Notes: a model not told the origin generated them from the letters alone. 64,000 bases of DNA from Halomonas sp. M4R1S46 (GCF_025725685.1 NZ_CP107008.1:496001-560000); one strand, 5' to 3'; shown: positions 44,863 through 53,256, numbered from the stretch's first letter. Numbers and translations: made by a program.

Positions 44863-46113
44863 ATGGCACTATACGTACAGAAGTTCGGCGGCACCTCGGT
44901 GGGCTCCGTGGAGCGCATCAAGGCCGTGGCCGAGAAGGTCAAGGGCTTCCGTGACGCCGGCCATCAGGTCGTGGTCGTGGTCTCGGCCATGAGCGGCGAG
45001 ACCAACCGCCTGATCGGCCTGGCCAACGATATCAACGACGACCCGACCCCGCGCGAGATGGACATGCTGGTCTCGACCGGTGAACAGGTCACCATCTCGC
45101 TGCTGACCATGGCCCTGCACAAGCTGGGCGTGCCGGCCACCTCCTACACCGGCTCCCAGGTCGGCATCATGACCGACAGCGCCCACACCAAGGCGCGCAT
45201 CCAGCGCATCGAGACCGAGGACATGCGCCAGGACCTGGACGAGGGCCAGGTGGCCGTGGTCGCCGGCTTCCAGGGCGTCGACGAGGAGGGCAACATCACC
45301 ACCCTCGGCCGCGGCGGCTCCGACACCACCGGGGTGGCCCTGGCCGCGGCACTGGGCGCCGACGAGTGCCAGATCTACACCGACGTCGACGGCGTCTACA
45401 CCACCGACCCGCGCGTCTGCTCCCGGGCCCAGCGCCTGGACTCCATCACCGTGGAGGAGATGCTGGAGCTGGCCAGCCTCGGCTCCAAGGTCCTGCAGAT
45501 TCGCGCCGTCGAGTTCGCCGGCAAGTACAACGTTCCGCTGCGCGTGCTGTCCAGCTTCGAGGACGGCCCCGGCACCCTGATCGTCGCAGACACCGACCAA
45601 GACGAGGACTCCATGGAAGAACCGCTGATCTCCGGTATCGCCTTCACCGCCAACGAGGCCAAGCTGACCCTGCTCAATACTCCGGATGTGCCCGGCGTCG
45701 CCTCCCGCATCCTGGGGCCGATCGCCGATGCCAACATCGAAGTCGACATGATCGTGCAGAACGTGGCCCCGGCCGGCGACTACACCGACTTCACCTTCAC
45801 CGTCGCCAAGGGCGACTACAAGCAGACTCTCAGGATCCTCGAGGAGCAGGTGCTGCCCGAACTGGGCGAGGGCGAGGTCAAGGGCGACGACAAGATCGCC
45901 AAGGTCTCCCTGGTGGGGGTGGGCATGCGCTCCCACGCCGGCGTGGCCTCCAAGATGTTCCGGGTGCTGGCCGAGGAGAACATCAACATCCGCATGGTCT
46001 CCACCTCCGAGATCAAGATCTCGGTCGTGGTCGACGAGAAGCACATGGAGCTGGCGGTGCGTGCCCTGCACCAGGCCTTCGGTCTCGACAAGGACGATAT
46101 CGAAAGCGAATAA
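44863..46113 (+). CDS. lysC: Aspartate kinase
   Basis: Aspartate kinase phosphorylates aspartate at the entry to lysine, threonine, methionine and ectoine synthesis; ectoine is the main compatible solute of halophilic relatives. The 416-residue product has the catalytic KFGGTSVG at residues 7-14 and TLGRGGSDTTG, and two C-terminal ACT domains (about 265-410) that bind feedback inhibitors. An internal ATG at codon 251 is preceded by GAGGA and could start a separate regulatory beta subunit as known in Bacillus and Pseudomonas. A ribosome site (GAGGGATAACGACAC) precedes the main start. Confidence 0.97.
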   Translation: MALYVQKFGGTSVGSVERIKAVAEKVKGFRDAGHQVVVVVSAMSGETNRLIGLANDINDDPTPREMDMLVSTGEQVTISLLTMALHKLGVPATSYTGSQVGIMTDSAHTKARIQRIETEDMRQDLDEGQVAVVAGFQGVDEEGNITTLGRGGSDTTGVALAAALGADECQIYTDVDGVYTTDPRVCSRAQRLDSITVEEMLELASLGSKVLQIRAVEFAGKYNVPLRVLSSFEDGPGTLIVADTDQDEDSMEEPLISGIAFTANEAKLTLLNTPDVPGVASRILGPIADANIEVDMIVQNVAPAGDYTDFTFTVAKGDYKQTLRILEEQVLPELGEGEVKGDDKIAKVSLVGVGMRSHAGVASKMFRVLAEENINIRMVSTSEIKISVVVDEKHMELAVRALHQAFGLDKDDIESE

Positions 46114-46311
46114 GGCGTCGAAGTTCGTCTTCAGGTTCTACGCTTGTAGGGAAGTCCGGGGCTTCGCCGTGACAGGGCTTCCTTTCAACGAGCCCATTGG
46201 TTGTCATGGTCGACGCCAGTGGCCAGGGACGACGCCGCGGCCCTCATCGCGACGTCGTCGCCTGTCGAAGACGAGCATCCCGAAGTCAGTAGTCTGAGAA
46301 GGAGATCAGTC

Positions 46312-46515
46312 ATGCTCATCCTGACTCGCCGTGTCGGCGAAACCCTGATGATCGGTGACGACATCACCGTCACCGTGCTTGGCGTCAAGGGCAACCAGGT
46401 CCGCATCGGCGTCAACGCCCCCAAGGACGTCGCCGTCCATCGTGAAGAGATCTATCAACGCATTCAGCGCGAGAAGACGGATGGGGATGCCGATGACGGG
46501 GCAGGTGGGGCCTGA
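46312..46515 (+). CDS. csrA: Carbon storage regulator CsrA (RsmA)
   Basis: CsrA is a dimeric RNA-binding protein that represses or activates translation by binding GGA motifs in leaders. The 67-residue product MLILTRRVGETLMIGDD...VRIGVNAPKDVAVHREEIYQRI is canonical; Leu4 and Arg44 (VHREE) of the RNA-binding surface are intact. The start has AAGGAG upstream. Open frame before it is non-coding leader. A probable sequestering RNA lies at 35871-36042. The lysC-csrA-tRNA-Ser order is conserved in gammaproteobacteria. Confidence 0.97.
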   Translation: MLILTRRVGETLMIGDDITVTVLGVKGNQVRIGVNAPKDVAVHREEIYQRIQREKTDGDADDGAGGA

Positions 46516-46559
46516 GGGACGGGGTCGCGGGGAGGTGCGCAGAAAAATCCCCGAGGCGC

Positions 46560-46588
46560 TGGACAATGGCCTTTCAAATCGGTAGGAT
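46560..46588 (+). promoter_or_regulatory. Promoter of the tRNA cluster
   Basis: TGGACA (46560-46565) and TAGGAT (46583-46588) are 17 bp apart and end 17 bp before the tRNA-Ser 5' end. Confidence 0.55.
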
Positions 46589-46605
46589 ACGCACCTGTCG
46601 ATGAG

Positions 46606-46698
46606 GGAGAGGTGGCCGAGTGGCTGAAGGCGCTCCCCTGCTAAGGGAGTATGGGGTTTATAGCCTCATCGAGGGTTCGAATCCCTCCCTCTCCGCCA
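46606..46698 (+). tRNA. tRNA-Ser (anticodon GCU)
   Basis: The 93-nt gene folds as a class II tRNA: acceptor GGAGAGG pairs with CCTCTCC, the anticodon loop is CTGCTAA (GCT), a long variable arm follows, the T loop is GGTTCGAATCC, and the CCA end is encoded. It decodes AGC/AGU. Its position after csrA is conserved. Confidence 0.97.
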
Positions 46699-46733
46699 CG
46701 TTCGTCATGAACGTCTCGACACGGTAAGGATCA

Positions 46734-46810
46734 GCGCCCGTAGCTCAGCTGGATAGAGTACCTGACTACGAATCAGGTGGTCGGAGGTTCGAATCCTCCC
46801 GGGCGCGCCA
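46734..46810 (+). tRNA. tRNA-Arg (anticodon ACG), copy 1
   Basis: The 77-nt gene has acceptor GCGCCCG pairing with CGGGCGC, anticodon loop CTACGAA (ACG, read as ICG after deamination), T loop GGTTCGAATCC and encoded CCA. It reads CGU, CGC and CGA. Confidence 0.97.
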
Positions 46811-46879
46811 TCTTTATCCGCGATGACCCGAGTTCCGCGACTCGATCATCACTCGCGACGAGACAGCTTGTCGCCGAAA

Positions 46880-46956
46880 GCGCCCGTAGCTCAGCTGGAT
46901 AGAGTACCTGACTACGAATCAGGTGGTCGGAGGTTCGAATCCTCCCGGGCGCGCCA
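46880..46956 (+). tRNA. tRNA-Arg (anticodon ACG), copy 2
   Basis: This gene is identical in sequence to the copy at 46734-46810, 69 bp downstream. The spacer between the two is not duplicated. A terminator hairpin begins 7 bp after it. Confidence 0.97.
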
Positions 46957-46962
46957 GATTCC

Positions 46963-46989
46963 GACCCGCCCTCCTCGCGAGGGCGGGTC
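46963..46989 (+). terminator. Terminator of the tRNA cluster
   Basis: The 11-bp stem GACCCGCCCTC / GAGGGCGGGTC with loop CTCGC is followed by TTCTGCTTT. Confidence 0.88.
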
Positions 46990-47066
46990 TTCTGCTTTCC
47001 AGTCAGTGGTTTCTCGCTAGCCGGACCGGCCGTGCCCAGAGAAGGGCCCCGGCTCCGCGATCGTTT

Positions 47067-47102
47067 GGGGCGCCGTTGCTTTGCGACGAGCGCCCCTTTT
47101 TT
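47067..47102 (+). terminator. Second strong terminator downstream of the tRNA cluster
   Basis: The stem GGGGCGC-CGTTGC / GCGACG-A-GCGCCCC (one bulge, one wobble) is followed by six T. It is stronger than the first hairpin, 77 bp upstream. The interval between holds no gene I can recognise, so this is either a backup terminator or the end of a short untranslated RNA. Confidence 0.8.
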
Positions 47103-47143
47103 GCGTCCCTTTCCTGGATTGGTGGCATGATGCCGTCCCCGGC

Positions 47144-48160
47144 TCAGGCCGGTGCGGCCAGTCGCTCGCCCCGGGGTGCCCCGAGGCCGTCCAGGAAGGC
47201 CTCGAGCTCGGTGCGTCGGCGCAGCGCCTGGAAGCGTCGGGCGGCCTCGGCATCCCGGCCGCGCATCAGGTTCAACCATTGTTTAAGGAGGGAGACCACG
47301 ATCCTGTCCGGGAGTGTGCTACGCTGCACCGCAGCATAGTCGACCAGCACCCGGGCCTTCTCGGCCCAGGGAGTCGCCGGCAGGCGCTCGCCGGTGGCCT
47401 GCCAGTGGCGGATGCGCCGGGCCAGCCCGGGGTCGGCCAGGGCGCCGCGGCCGAGCATGACATCGCGGCAGCCGGACAGGGTGCGGGCCTTCCAGTAGTC
47501 TTCCAGGGTCCAGATGTCGCCATTGGCGACCACCGGGATGGTCAGGTGCTGGCGGATGCGGCCGATCCATTCCCAGTGGGCCGGCGGACGGTAGCCCTCG
47601 TTGCGGGTGCGGCCGTGCACCACCAGGCGTCGGGCGCCGCCGTCCTCGGCGGCCCGGGCGCAGGCCAGTGCCAGCCGGCGGTCGGCGAAGCCCAGGCGGA
47701 TCTTGGCGGTCACCGGGATGGTGTCGCCCACGGCGGTGTGCACGGCGCCCACGGCGGCGTGCAGTCGCTGCGGGTCGCGCAGCATGGAGGCGCCGCCGTC
47801 GTGGCGGTTGACCAGCTTGGCGGGACAGCCGAAATTCAGATCCAGGCTCGTGGCGCCCAGGCGCAGGGCCTGCCGGGCGTTGGCCGCCAGGGCGTCGGGG
47901 GCCGAGCCCAGCAGCTGCAGGTGGACGGGCACGCCGCTGGGAGTCACGGGAGGCGCGTCGCCGGCCAGTTCCGGGCAGTGGCGAAGGAAGACGCGGGGCG
48001 GCAGGCGCGTGTCCACCACCCGCACGAACTCGGTCACCGTCCAGTCGAAGCCGGCGGCGCGCGTCAACAGGTCACGGGTCACCGCATCGATCACCCCTTC
48101 CATGGGGGCTAGGCCGATATGACCCTCATGTAGTAAATTAACAACGTTGACTTCCACCAT
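47144..48160 (-). CDS. dusC: tRNA-dihydrouridine synthase, DusC type
   Basis: Dus enzymes reduce uridine to dihydrouridine in tRNA D arms (position 16 for DusC) with FMN and NADPH. The 338-residue product has LAPMEGVIDAVTRDLL near the N-terminus, the catalytic-cysteine motif LNFGCPAKLVNRHDGGASML, KIRLGF, VHGRTR and VVANGDIW. Subfamily assignment rests on the PMEGV start and NFGCPAK motif. It is convergent with the tRNA cluster and divergent from oadG. Confidence 0.93.
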   Translation of the reverse strand: MVEVNVVNLLHEGHIGLAPMEGVIDAVTRDLLTRAAGFDWTVTEFVRVVDTRLPPRVFLRHCPELAGDAPPVTPSGVPVHLQLLGSAPDALAANARQALRLGATSLDLNFGCPAKLVNRHDGGASMLRDPQRLHAAVGAVHTAVGDTIPVTAKIRLGFADRRLALACARAAEDGGARRLVVHGRTRNEGYRPPAHWEWIGRIRQHLTIPVVANGDIWTLEDYWKARTLSGCRDVMLGRGALADPGLARRIRHWQATGERLPATPWAEKARVLVDYAAVQRSTLPDRIVVSLLKQWLNLMRGRDAEAARRFQALRRRTELEAFLDGLGAPRGERLAAPA

Positions 48161-48276
48161 GGCGTCATTGCAATCCGTCGGGAGTCTGGCAGGTTAGGCG
48201 ATCAGAATTCACGCGCAAGTCATCCTGATCTCGTGTTTTTCGCGCAAGGTGACTGCATTGGCGAGGAGATTTCCGC

Positions 48277-48519
48277 ATGCAGGACATGCAACTATTGAAC
48301 GAGGGCTTCGCCCTGATGGGGCTCGGCATGGGCTTCGTGTTTGTTTTTCTTACCGTGCTAGTGATCGTCACGACCCTGATGTCCAAGGTCATCGGCCGCT
48401 TCTTCCCCGAGCCGGCCCCGGCTGCCCCGTCCCGGCCCGGGCGCGCCGCGCCGGCCGGCGACGATGACCTCATGGCCGTGATCAGTGCCGCGGTGCACCG
48501 TTATCGCCAGCGCCGCTGA
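48277..48519 (+). CDS. oadG: Oxaloacetate decarboxylase gamma subunit OadG
   Basis: OadG is a small one-helix membrane subunit that anchors OadA to OadB and binds zinc. The 80-residue product has a membrane helix at about residues 13-37 (LMGLGMGFVFVFLTVLVIVTTL), a Pro/Ala-rich linker and a C-terminal tail DLMAVISAAVHRYRQRR. AGGAGA precedes the ATG. It is first of oadGAB. Confidence 0.93.
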   Translation: MQDMQLLNEGFALMGLGMGFVFVFLTVLVIVTTLMSKVIGRFFPEPAPAAPSRPGRAAPAGDDDLMAVISAAVHRYRQRR

Positions 48520-48576
48520 GGCCAGGCCGCTTTCCCCCTGTCCCTTTCCATCCTTTATAACGATAAGGAACGTCTC

Positions 48577-50382
48577 ATGAGTGAGAACGCCCGCCCACTC
48601 GGCATCACCGACGTGGTCCTCCGCGACGCCCACCAGTCGCTGTTCGCCACCCGCATGCGCCTGGACGACATGCTGCCCATCGCCGAGAAGCTCGACAAGA
48701 TCGGCTTCTGGTCGCTGGAGTCCTGGGGGGGCGCCACCTTCGACGCCTGTATCCGCTACCTCGGCGAGGACCCGTGGGAGCGGATACGGGCGTTGAAGGC
48801 GGCCATGCCCAACACCCGCCAGCAGATGCTGCTGCGTGGCCAGAACCTGCTCGGCTATCGCCACTACGCCGACGACGTGGTCGACCGCTTCGTCGAGCGC
48901 GCCAGGACCAACGGGGTCGATGTCTTCCGCGTCTTCGACGCCATGAACGACCCGCGCAACCTGGAGCGGGCCATCCAGGCGGTGCGCGCCAATGAGGGGC
49001 ACGCCCAGGGTACCATTTCCTACACCCTGAGCCCCGTGCACACCATGGACAGCTGGGTCGAGCTGGCCAAGTCCATCGCCGCCATGGGCGCCGATTCCCT
49101 GGCCATCAAGGACATGGCCGGGCTGCTCACCCCCTACGATGCCTTCGAGCTGGTGTCGCGGCTGAAGCAGACGCTGGATATCCCCATCCACATGCAGTGC
49201 CATGCCACCACCGGGCTGTCCAGCGCCACCGCCCTCAAGGCCGTGGAAGCGGGCATCGACAACGTCGACACCGCCATCTCCTCGATGTCCATGACCTACG
49301 GCCACAGCCCCACCGAGTCGCTGGTGGCCATGCTCAAGGGCACCGAGCGCGATACCGGCCTCGACCTGGAGGCCCTCGAGGACATCGCCGCCTACTTCCG
49401 CGAGGTGCGCAAGAAGTATGCCGCCTTCGAGGGCTCGCTCAAGGGCATCGACGGCCGCATCCTGGTGGCCCAGGTGCCGGGCGGCATGCTCACCAACATG
49501 GAGAACCAGCTCAAGGAACAGGGCGCCGGCGACCGTCTCGACGAGGTGCTCAAGGAGATCCCCCGGGTCCGCGAGGACCTGGGCTACATCCCGCTGGTCA
49601 CCCCGACCTCGCAGATCGTCGGTACCCAGGCGGTGATGAACGTGATGATGGGCGAACGCTACAAGTCCATCTCCAAGGAAGTCCAGGCGCTGCTCAAGGG
49701 CGAGTACGGTGCCGCCCCGGCCGAGCTCAACAAGGAGCTGCAGGCACGGGTGCTGGAGGGCGGCGAGCCGATCACCTGCCGCCCCGCCGACAACCTGGCG
49801 CCGGAGATGGACAGGCTGACCGCCGAGCTCAAGGACAAGGCCAAGGCCGAGGGCATTCGCCTGGCCGAGGGCGAGCGCGAGATCGACGACGTGCTCACCT
49901 ATGCGTTGTTCCCGCAGATCGGCCTGAAGTTCCTCAAGAACCGCGACAACCCCGACGCCTTCGAGCCGGCCCCCCAGGCGCTGCAAGCCGGTACCCAGCC
50001 GGGTGCCCGGGCGCCGGCGACCCAGGGTGGCGCTCCGGCCGACCCCGAGACCTACACCATCAAGGTCAACGGCAAGGCGTACGTGGTCGAGGTCGCCGAG
50101 GGCGGCGAGATCGGTCAGGTCCAGGAGCAGGGCGCCGCCCCGGCGGCTCCGGCGGCTCCGGCCGCCTCCTCGGGCGAGACCATCGCCGCGCCGCTCGCCG
50201 GCAACATCTTCAAGGTCAACGTCAGCGTCGGCGACCCGGTCGCCGAGGGCGACGTGGTGATCATCCTCGAGGCCATGAAGATGGAGACCGAGGTGCGTGC
50301 CGCCTCGGCGGGGACCGTCTCGGCGGTCAAGGTCAGCGAAGGCGACAGCGTGGCCGTCGGCGACGCCCTCGTCGTGCTCTGA
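48577..50382 (+). CDS. oadA: Oxaloacetate decarboxylase alpha subunit (biotin carboxyltransferase)
   Basis: OadA moves the carboxyl of oxaloacetate to its biotin, yielding pyruvate. The 601-residue product has an N-terminal carboxyltransferase TIM barrel (ITDVVLRDAHQSLFATRM, about 5-270), a conserved PYC/OAD domain (about 290-460), a Pro/Ala hinge (APAAPAAPAAPAASS) and a biotinyl domain with the modified lysine near residue 568 (LEAMKMETE). It is followed by oadB after 10 bp. Confidence 0.96.
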   Translation: MSENARPLGITDVVLRDAHQSLFATRMRLDDMLPIAEKLDKIGFWSLESWGGATFDACIRYLGEDPWERIRALKAAMPNTRQQMLLRGQNLLGYRHYADDVVDRFVERARTNGVDVFRVFDAMNDPRNLERAIQAVRANEGHAQGTISYTLSPVHTMDSWVELAKSIAAMGADSLAIKDMAGLLTPYDAFELVSRLKQTLDIPIHMQCHATTGLSSATALKAVEAGIDNVDTAISSMSMTYGHSPTESLVAMLKGTERDTGLDLEALEDIAAYFREVRKKYAAFEGSLKGIDGRILVAQVPGGMLTNMENQLKEQGAGDRLDEVLKEIPRVREDLGYIPLVTPTSQIVGTQAVMNVMMGERYKSISKEVQALLKGEYGAAPAELNKELQARVLEGGEPITCRPADNLAPEMDRLTAELKDKAKAEGIRLAEGEREIDDVLTYALFPQIGLKFLKNRDNPDAFEPAPQALQAGTQPGARAPATQGGAPADPETYTIKVNGKAYVVEVAEGGEIGQVQEQGAAPAAPAAPAASSGETIAAPLAGNIFKVNVSVGDPVAEGDVVIILEAMKMETEVRAASAGTVSAVKVSEGDSVAVGDALVVL

Positions 50383-50392
50383 GGAAGGTTCC

Positions 50393-51718
50393 ATGACCGA
50401 GAAGATACTGACGCTCTGGACCGGCTCGGGGCTCTACAACCTGAGTCTCGGCCAGGCGGTGATGCTGGCCGTCGGCCTGCTGCTGCTGTGGCTGGCCATG
50501 GCCAAGAAGTTCGAGCCGCTGCTGCTGGTGCCGATCGGCTTCGGCGGCATCCTGGCCAACATTCCCGAGGCGGGGCTGGCGCTGTCGGCCGCCGAGCAGG
50601 CGGCCCACCTGGCCGGGCCCGAGCTGCTCGAGCGCATGGCGGCGGCGCTGCAGCTGAGCCTGGACCCGGTCGCCGGCGTCGAGGCCTGGCGCCACACCCT
50701 CACCGAGGTGCTGCACGGCGACACCCCCCCCGAGCTGATCCGCGCCGCCAACGACGTGGCCAAGGGGGCCGGCCATGCCCCCGGCATGCTCTACCAGTTC
50801 TACAGCGTGGCGATCGCCTCCGGCGTGGCGCCGCTGGTGATCTTCATGGGTGTGGGCGCGATGACCGACTTCGGTCCGCTGCTCGCCAACCCGCGCACGC
50901 TGTTCCTCGGCGCGGCCGCCCAGTTCGGCATCTTCGCCACCCTGCTCGGGGCGGTGGGCATGTCGGCGATGGGCTGGATGGACTTCACGCTCAACCAGGC
51001 CGCCGCCATCGGCATCATCGGCGGCGCCGACGGGCCGACCTCGATCTATGTCTCGAGCATCCTGGCCCCGGAGCTGCTGGGGGCCATCGCCGTGGCGTCC
51101 TACTCCTACATGGCGCTGGTGCCGCTGATCCAGCCGCCGATCATGCGCGCCCTGACCACCAGGCACGAGCGCGAGATCGCCATGACCCAGCTGCGGCCGG
51201 TGTCCAAGCTGGAGAAGATCGTCTTCCCGCTCAGCCTGCTGATCCTGGTGGTGCTCTTCCTGCCGGATGCCGCGCCGCTGCTGGGGATGTTCTGCTTCGG
51301 CAACCTGATGCGCGAGTGCGGGGTGGTCGAGCGGCTGTCCGACACCGCCCAGAACGCCCTGATCAACATCGTGACCATCTTCCTGGGGCTGTCGGTGGGC
51401 TCCAAGCTGATGGCCGACCGCTTCCTGGCGGTGGAGACCCTGGGCATCCTCGGGCTCGGCATGGTGGCCTTCGCCATCGGCACCGCCTGCGGTGTGCTGA
51501 TGGCCAAGCTGCTCAACAGCGTCAGCAAGATGCCGATCAACCCGCTGATCGGCTCCGCCGGCGTCTCGGCGGTGCCCATGGCGGCGCGGGTGTCGAACAA
51601 GGTGGGGCTGGAGTCCAATCCCCACAACTTCCTGCTGATGCACGCCATGGGGCCCAACGTGGCCGGCGTGATCGGCTCGGCGGTGGCCGCCGGCGTGATG
51701 ATCAAGTACCTCGGCTGA
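50393..51718 (+). CDS. oadB: Oxaloacetate decarboxylase beta subunit, sodium pump OadB
   Basis: OadB decarboxylates carboxybiotin and couples this to export of sodium ions across the inner membrane. The 441-residue product is strongly hydrophobic with about nine to eleven membrane segments and carries the ion-site motif IGGADGPTSIYVSS and GSAGVSAVPMAARV. The ATG at 50393 has GAGGAAGG upstream. In a halophile the complex adds to the sodium motive force while draining oxaloacetate. Confidence 0.96.
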   Translation: MTEKILTLWTGSGLYNLSLGQAVMLAVGLLLLWLAMAKKFEPLLLVPIGFGGILANIPEAGLALSAAEQAAHLAGPELLERMAAALQLSLDPVAGVEAWRHTLTEVLHGDTPPELIRAANDVAKGAGHAPGMLYQFYSVAIASGVAPLVIFMGVGAMTDFGPLLANPRTLFLGAAAQFGIFATLLGAVGMSAMGWMDFTLNQAAAIGIIGGADGPTSIYVSSILAPELLGAIAVASYSYMALVPLIQPPIMRALTTRHEREIAMTQLRPVSKLEKIVFPLSLLILVVLFLPDAAPLLGMFCFGNLMRECGVVERLSDTAQNALINIVTIFLGLSVGSKLMADRFLAVETLGILGLGMVAFAIGTACGVLMAKLLNSVSKMPINPLIGSAGVSAVPMAARVSNKVGLESNPHNFLLMHAMGPNVAGVIGSAVAAGVMIKYLG

Positions 51719-51738
51719 GGGCGCCGCCACGTCCGTCC

Positions 51739-51770
51739 GCGAAACGGCGCCCCTCGGGGCGCCGTTTCGC
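51739..51770 (+). terminator. Terminator of oadGAB
   Basis: A 15-base arm GCGAAACGGCGCCCC and its exact complement are separated by TC, so the real loop is about four bases. It lies 21 bp after the oadB stop. The next 195 bp to the yigZ stop hold nothing recognisable. Confidence 0.85.
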
Positions 51771-51965
51771 GTTGTGGCCGCCATCTTCCTGTCACCTGCC
51801 GGTTCTGGTCTGGCCCATCAACGCCTCGGCGCCCCTGGGGGGAGGGACCGGCATGATCGATATCGCACGGGCCTTGCATGACAGGGCGCCGCGGCTGGCG
51901 GCCTGGCCGGCCTGGGCGTTTCGGCCGCTGGCCGCGAGGCTGCGGCGCCAGGCCCGGCGACCGGG

Positions 51966-52592
51966 TCAGGCCGCATTGGGGTCGAGTAGCTCGAGGCGGC
52001 CCTTGAGGCGGGCCGTCAGGGTGGCCAGGTCCCGGGCGGTGTCCCGGGGCCAGCCCAGGGTGAGCACCACGCCGTCGGCCTGGTAGTCGGCCCCGTCCAC
52101 CGGGATGTCGTGCTCGGCGCACCAGGCCCGTGCCTGGGCCTCGCCGGCGAACTCGACCTTCAGGTGCAGGGCGTCGCGCTCGGTGACCTCGCGGCAGGGC
52201 AGCGAGACCAGGGCGTCGCTCACCGCCTGGCCATAGGCCCGGGCCAGGCCGCCGGTGCCGAGCTTGGTGCCGCCGAAATAGCGGATCACCACGCAGCCCA
52301 CCTGGCCGAGGCCGGTGCCTTCCAGCACCTGGTACATCGGCCGCCCGGCGGTGCCGCCGGGCTCGCCGTCGTCGGAGAAGCCGATGGCCTGCTGCTCGCC
52401 GGGCGGGCCGGCGATGAAGGCGCTGCAATGGTGGCTGGCATTGGGGTGGGCCTGCCGCGCCGCCGCCAGCAGGGCCTCGAAGGCCGCGACGTCGGGGGCA
52501 TGGCAGATCCAGGCGAGGAAACGGCTCTTCTCCACTTCCAGGACGGTCTCGTGCCTCTCGCCGGGGCCGAGGTCGGGAACGGCGTAGCGCAT
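51966..52592 (-). CDS. YigZ/IMPACT family protein
   Basis: This family (YigZ in E. coli, IMPACT in eukaryotes) has an N-terminal RNase PH/EF-G-like fold and a C-terminal ferredoxin-like domain; the bacterial function is not settled, though eukaryotic members regulate the GCN2 kinase. The 208-residue product shows EVEKSRFLAWI, HHCSAFIAG, SDDGEPGGTAGRPM and the signature VVIRYFGGTKLGTGGLARAY. Its ATG overlaps the stop of the S24 peptidase gene (TGATG), so the two are probably co-transcribed from an SOS-controlled promoter. Confidence 0.93.
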   Translation of the reverse strand: MRYAVPDLGPGERHETVLEVEKSRFLAWICHAPDVAAFEALLAAARQAHPNASHHCSAFIAGPPGEQQAIGFSDDGEPGGTAGRPMYQVLEGTGLGQVGCVVIRYFGGTKLGTGGLARAYGQAVSDALVSLPCREVTERDALHLKVEFAGEAQARAWCAEHDIPVDGADYQADGVVLTLGWPRDTARDLATLTARLKGRLELLDPNAA

Positions 52593-53062
52593 CAGGCCGC
52601 CAGGTCCGGCTGGCGGACCACGCCCATCACCAGGCCCAGCACCTGGATGTCGCTGTTCTTCAGGTAGATGGGGGGCATGGCCTCGTTGGCCGGCTGCAGG
52701 CGCACGCCGGACTTCTCGATATAGAGCTTCTTCAGGGTGACCTCCTGGTCGTTGATCATCACCACGGCGGTCTCGCCGTTCTCGGCGCTCTCGCGACGTT
52801 CGATGATGATCACATCCCCGTCGAAGATGTTGCAATCGATCATGGAGTTGCCGCATACCTTGAGCGCATAGGTGTTGCGCCGGACCATGCGGGTCGGCAC
52901 CTCGATGCTGCCGGCGTCCAGGCAGGCCTCGATGGGCATGCCGGCCGAGACCCGCCCGAGCAGGGGGATCGCGACCAGGTCGTCGGCGTCGAGGTGGGCC
53001 CAGCCCTCGGCCAGGGGCAGGTTGGGCTGGCGGAACAGGTACTGTGGCGTGAGGCTAGGCAT
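52592..53062 (-). CDS. LexA/UmuD-like S24 peptidase without a DNA-binding domain
   Basis: The 156-residue product matches the C-terminal autoprotease half of LexA: a cleavage site SAG-M (Ala40-Gly41), catalytic Ser73 in GNSMID, and Lys111 in VTLKKLY, with LexA-like spacing. The N-terminal 30 residues show no helix-turn-helix, unlike full LexA (about 200 residues). This architecture resembles UmuD (about 140 residues), but no umuC follows; a YigZ-family gene overlaps instead. The start MPSLTPQYLFRQ is chosen because upstream codons run into an SOS box at 53088-53107. The role is unknown: possibly a RecA-responsive switch or a partner of an unlinked error-prone polymerase. Confidence 0.85.
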   Translation of the reverse strand: MPSLTPQYLFRQPNLPLAEGWAHLDADDLVAIPLLGRVSAGMPIEACLDAGSIEVPTRMVRRNTYALKVCGNSMIDCNIFDGDVIIIERRESAENGETAVVMINDQEVTLKKLYIEKSGVRLQPANEAMPPIYLKNSDIQVLGLVMGVVRQPDLAA

Positions 53063-53087
53063 GGCGCGGCGTCCCCTTGTCGGCAAT

Positions 53088-53107
53088 GACTGTCGATACA
53101 TACAGTA
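53088..53107 (-). promoter_or_regulatory. LexA (SOS) box of the S24 peptidase-yigZ pair
   Basis: TACTGT-ATGTATCG-ACAGTC on the minus strand keeps CTGT-N8-ACAG, 26 bp upstream of the peptidase start codon, where it could overlap the promoter. Confidence 0.82.
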
Positions 53108-53256
53108 CATGGCCAGCATAGCAGGGCCCCGCCATCTGGCAAGTCACGCAGGCTTGATGCCAGGCAAGTGCGACGGCCTGACACGACCCCCGGCTGGCGA
53201 CACCAGGCCTTTCCGTGTAGAGTTCCGGGCCAAATTACCCATGCCGGGAGTGTGCC

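Noticed and set aside
51771..51965. Possible small gene between oadB and yigZ (MIDIARALHD...)
   Set aside because: The frame continues antisense through yigZ, and there is no convincing ribosome site or family.
53063..53119. 19-residue N-terminal extension of the S24 peptidase
   Set aside because: It would start inside the LexA box and adds Met/Arg-rich residues unlike any LexA or UmuD N-terminus.
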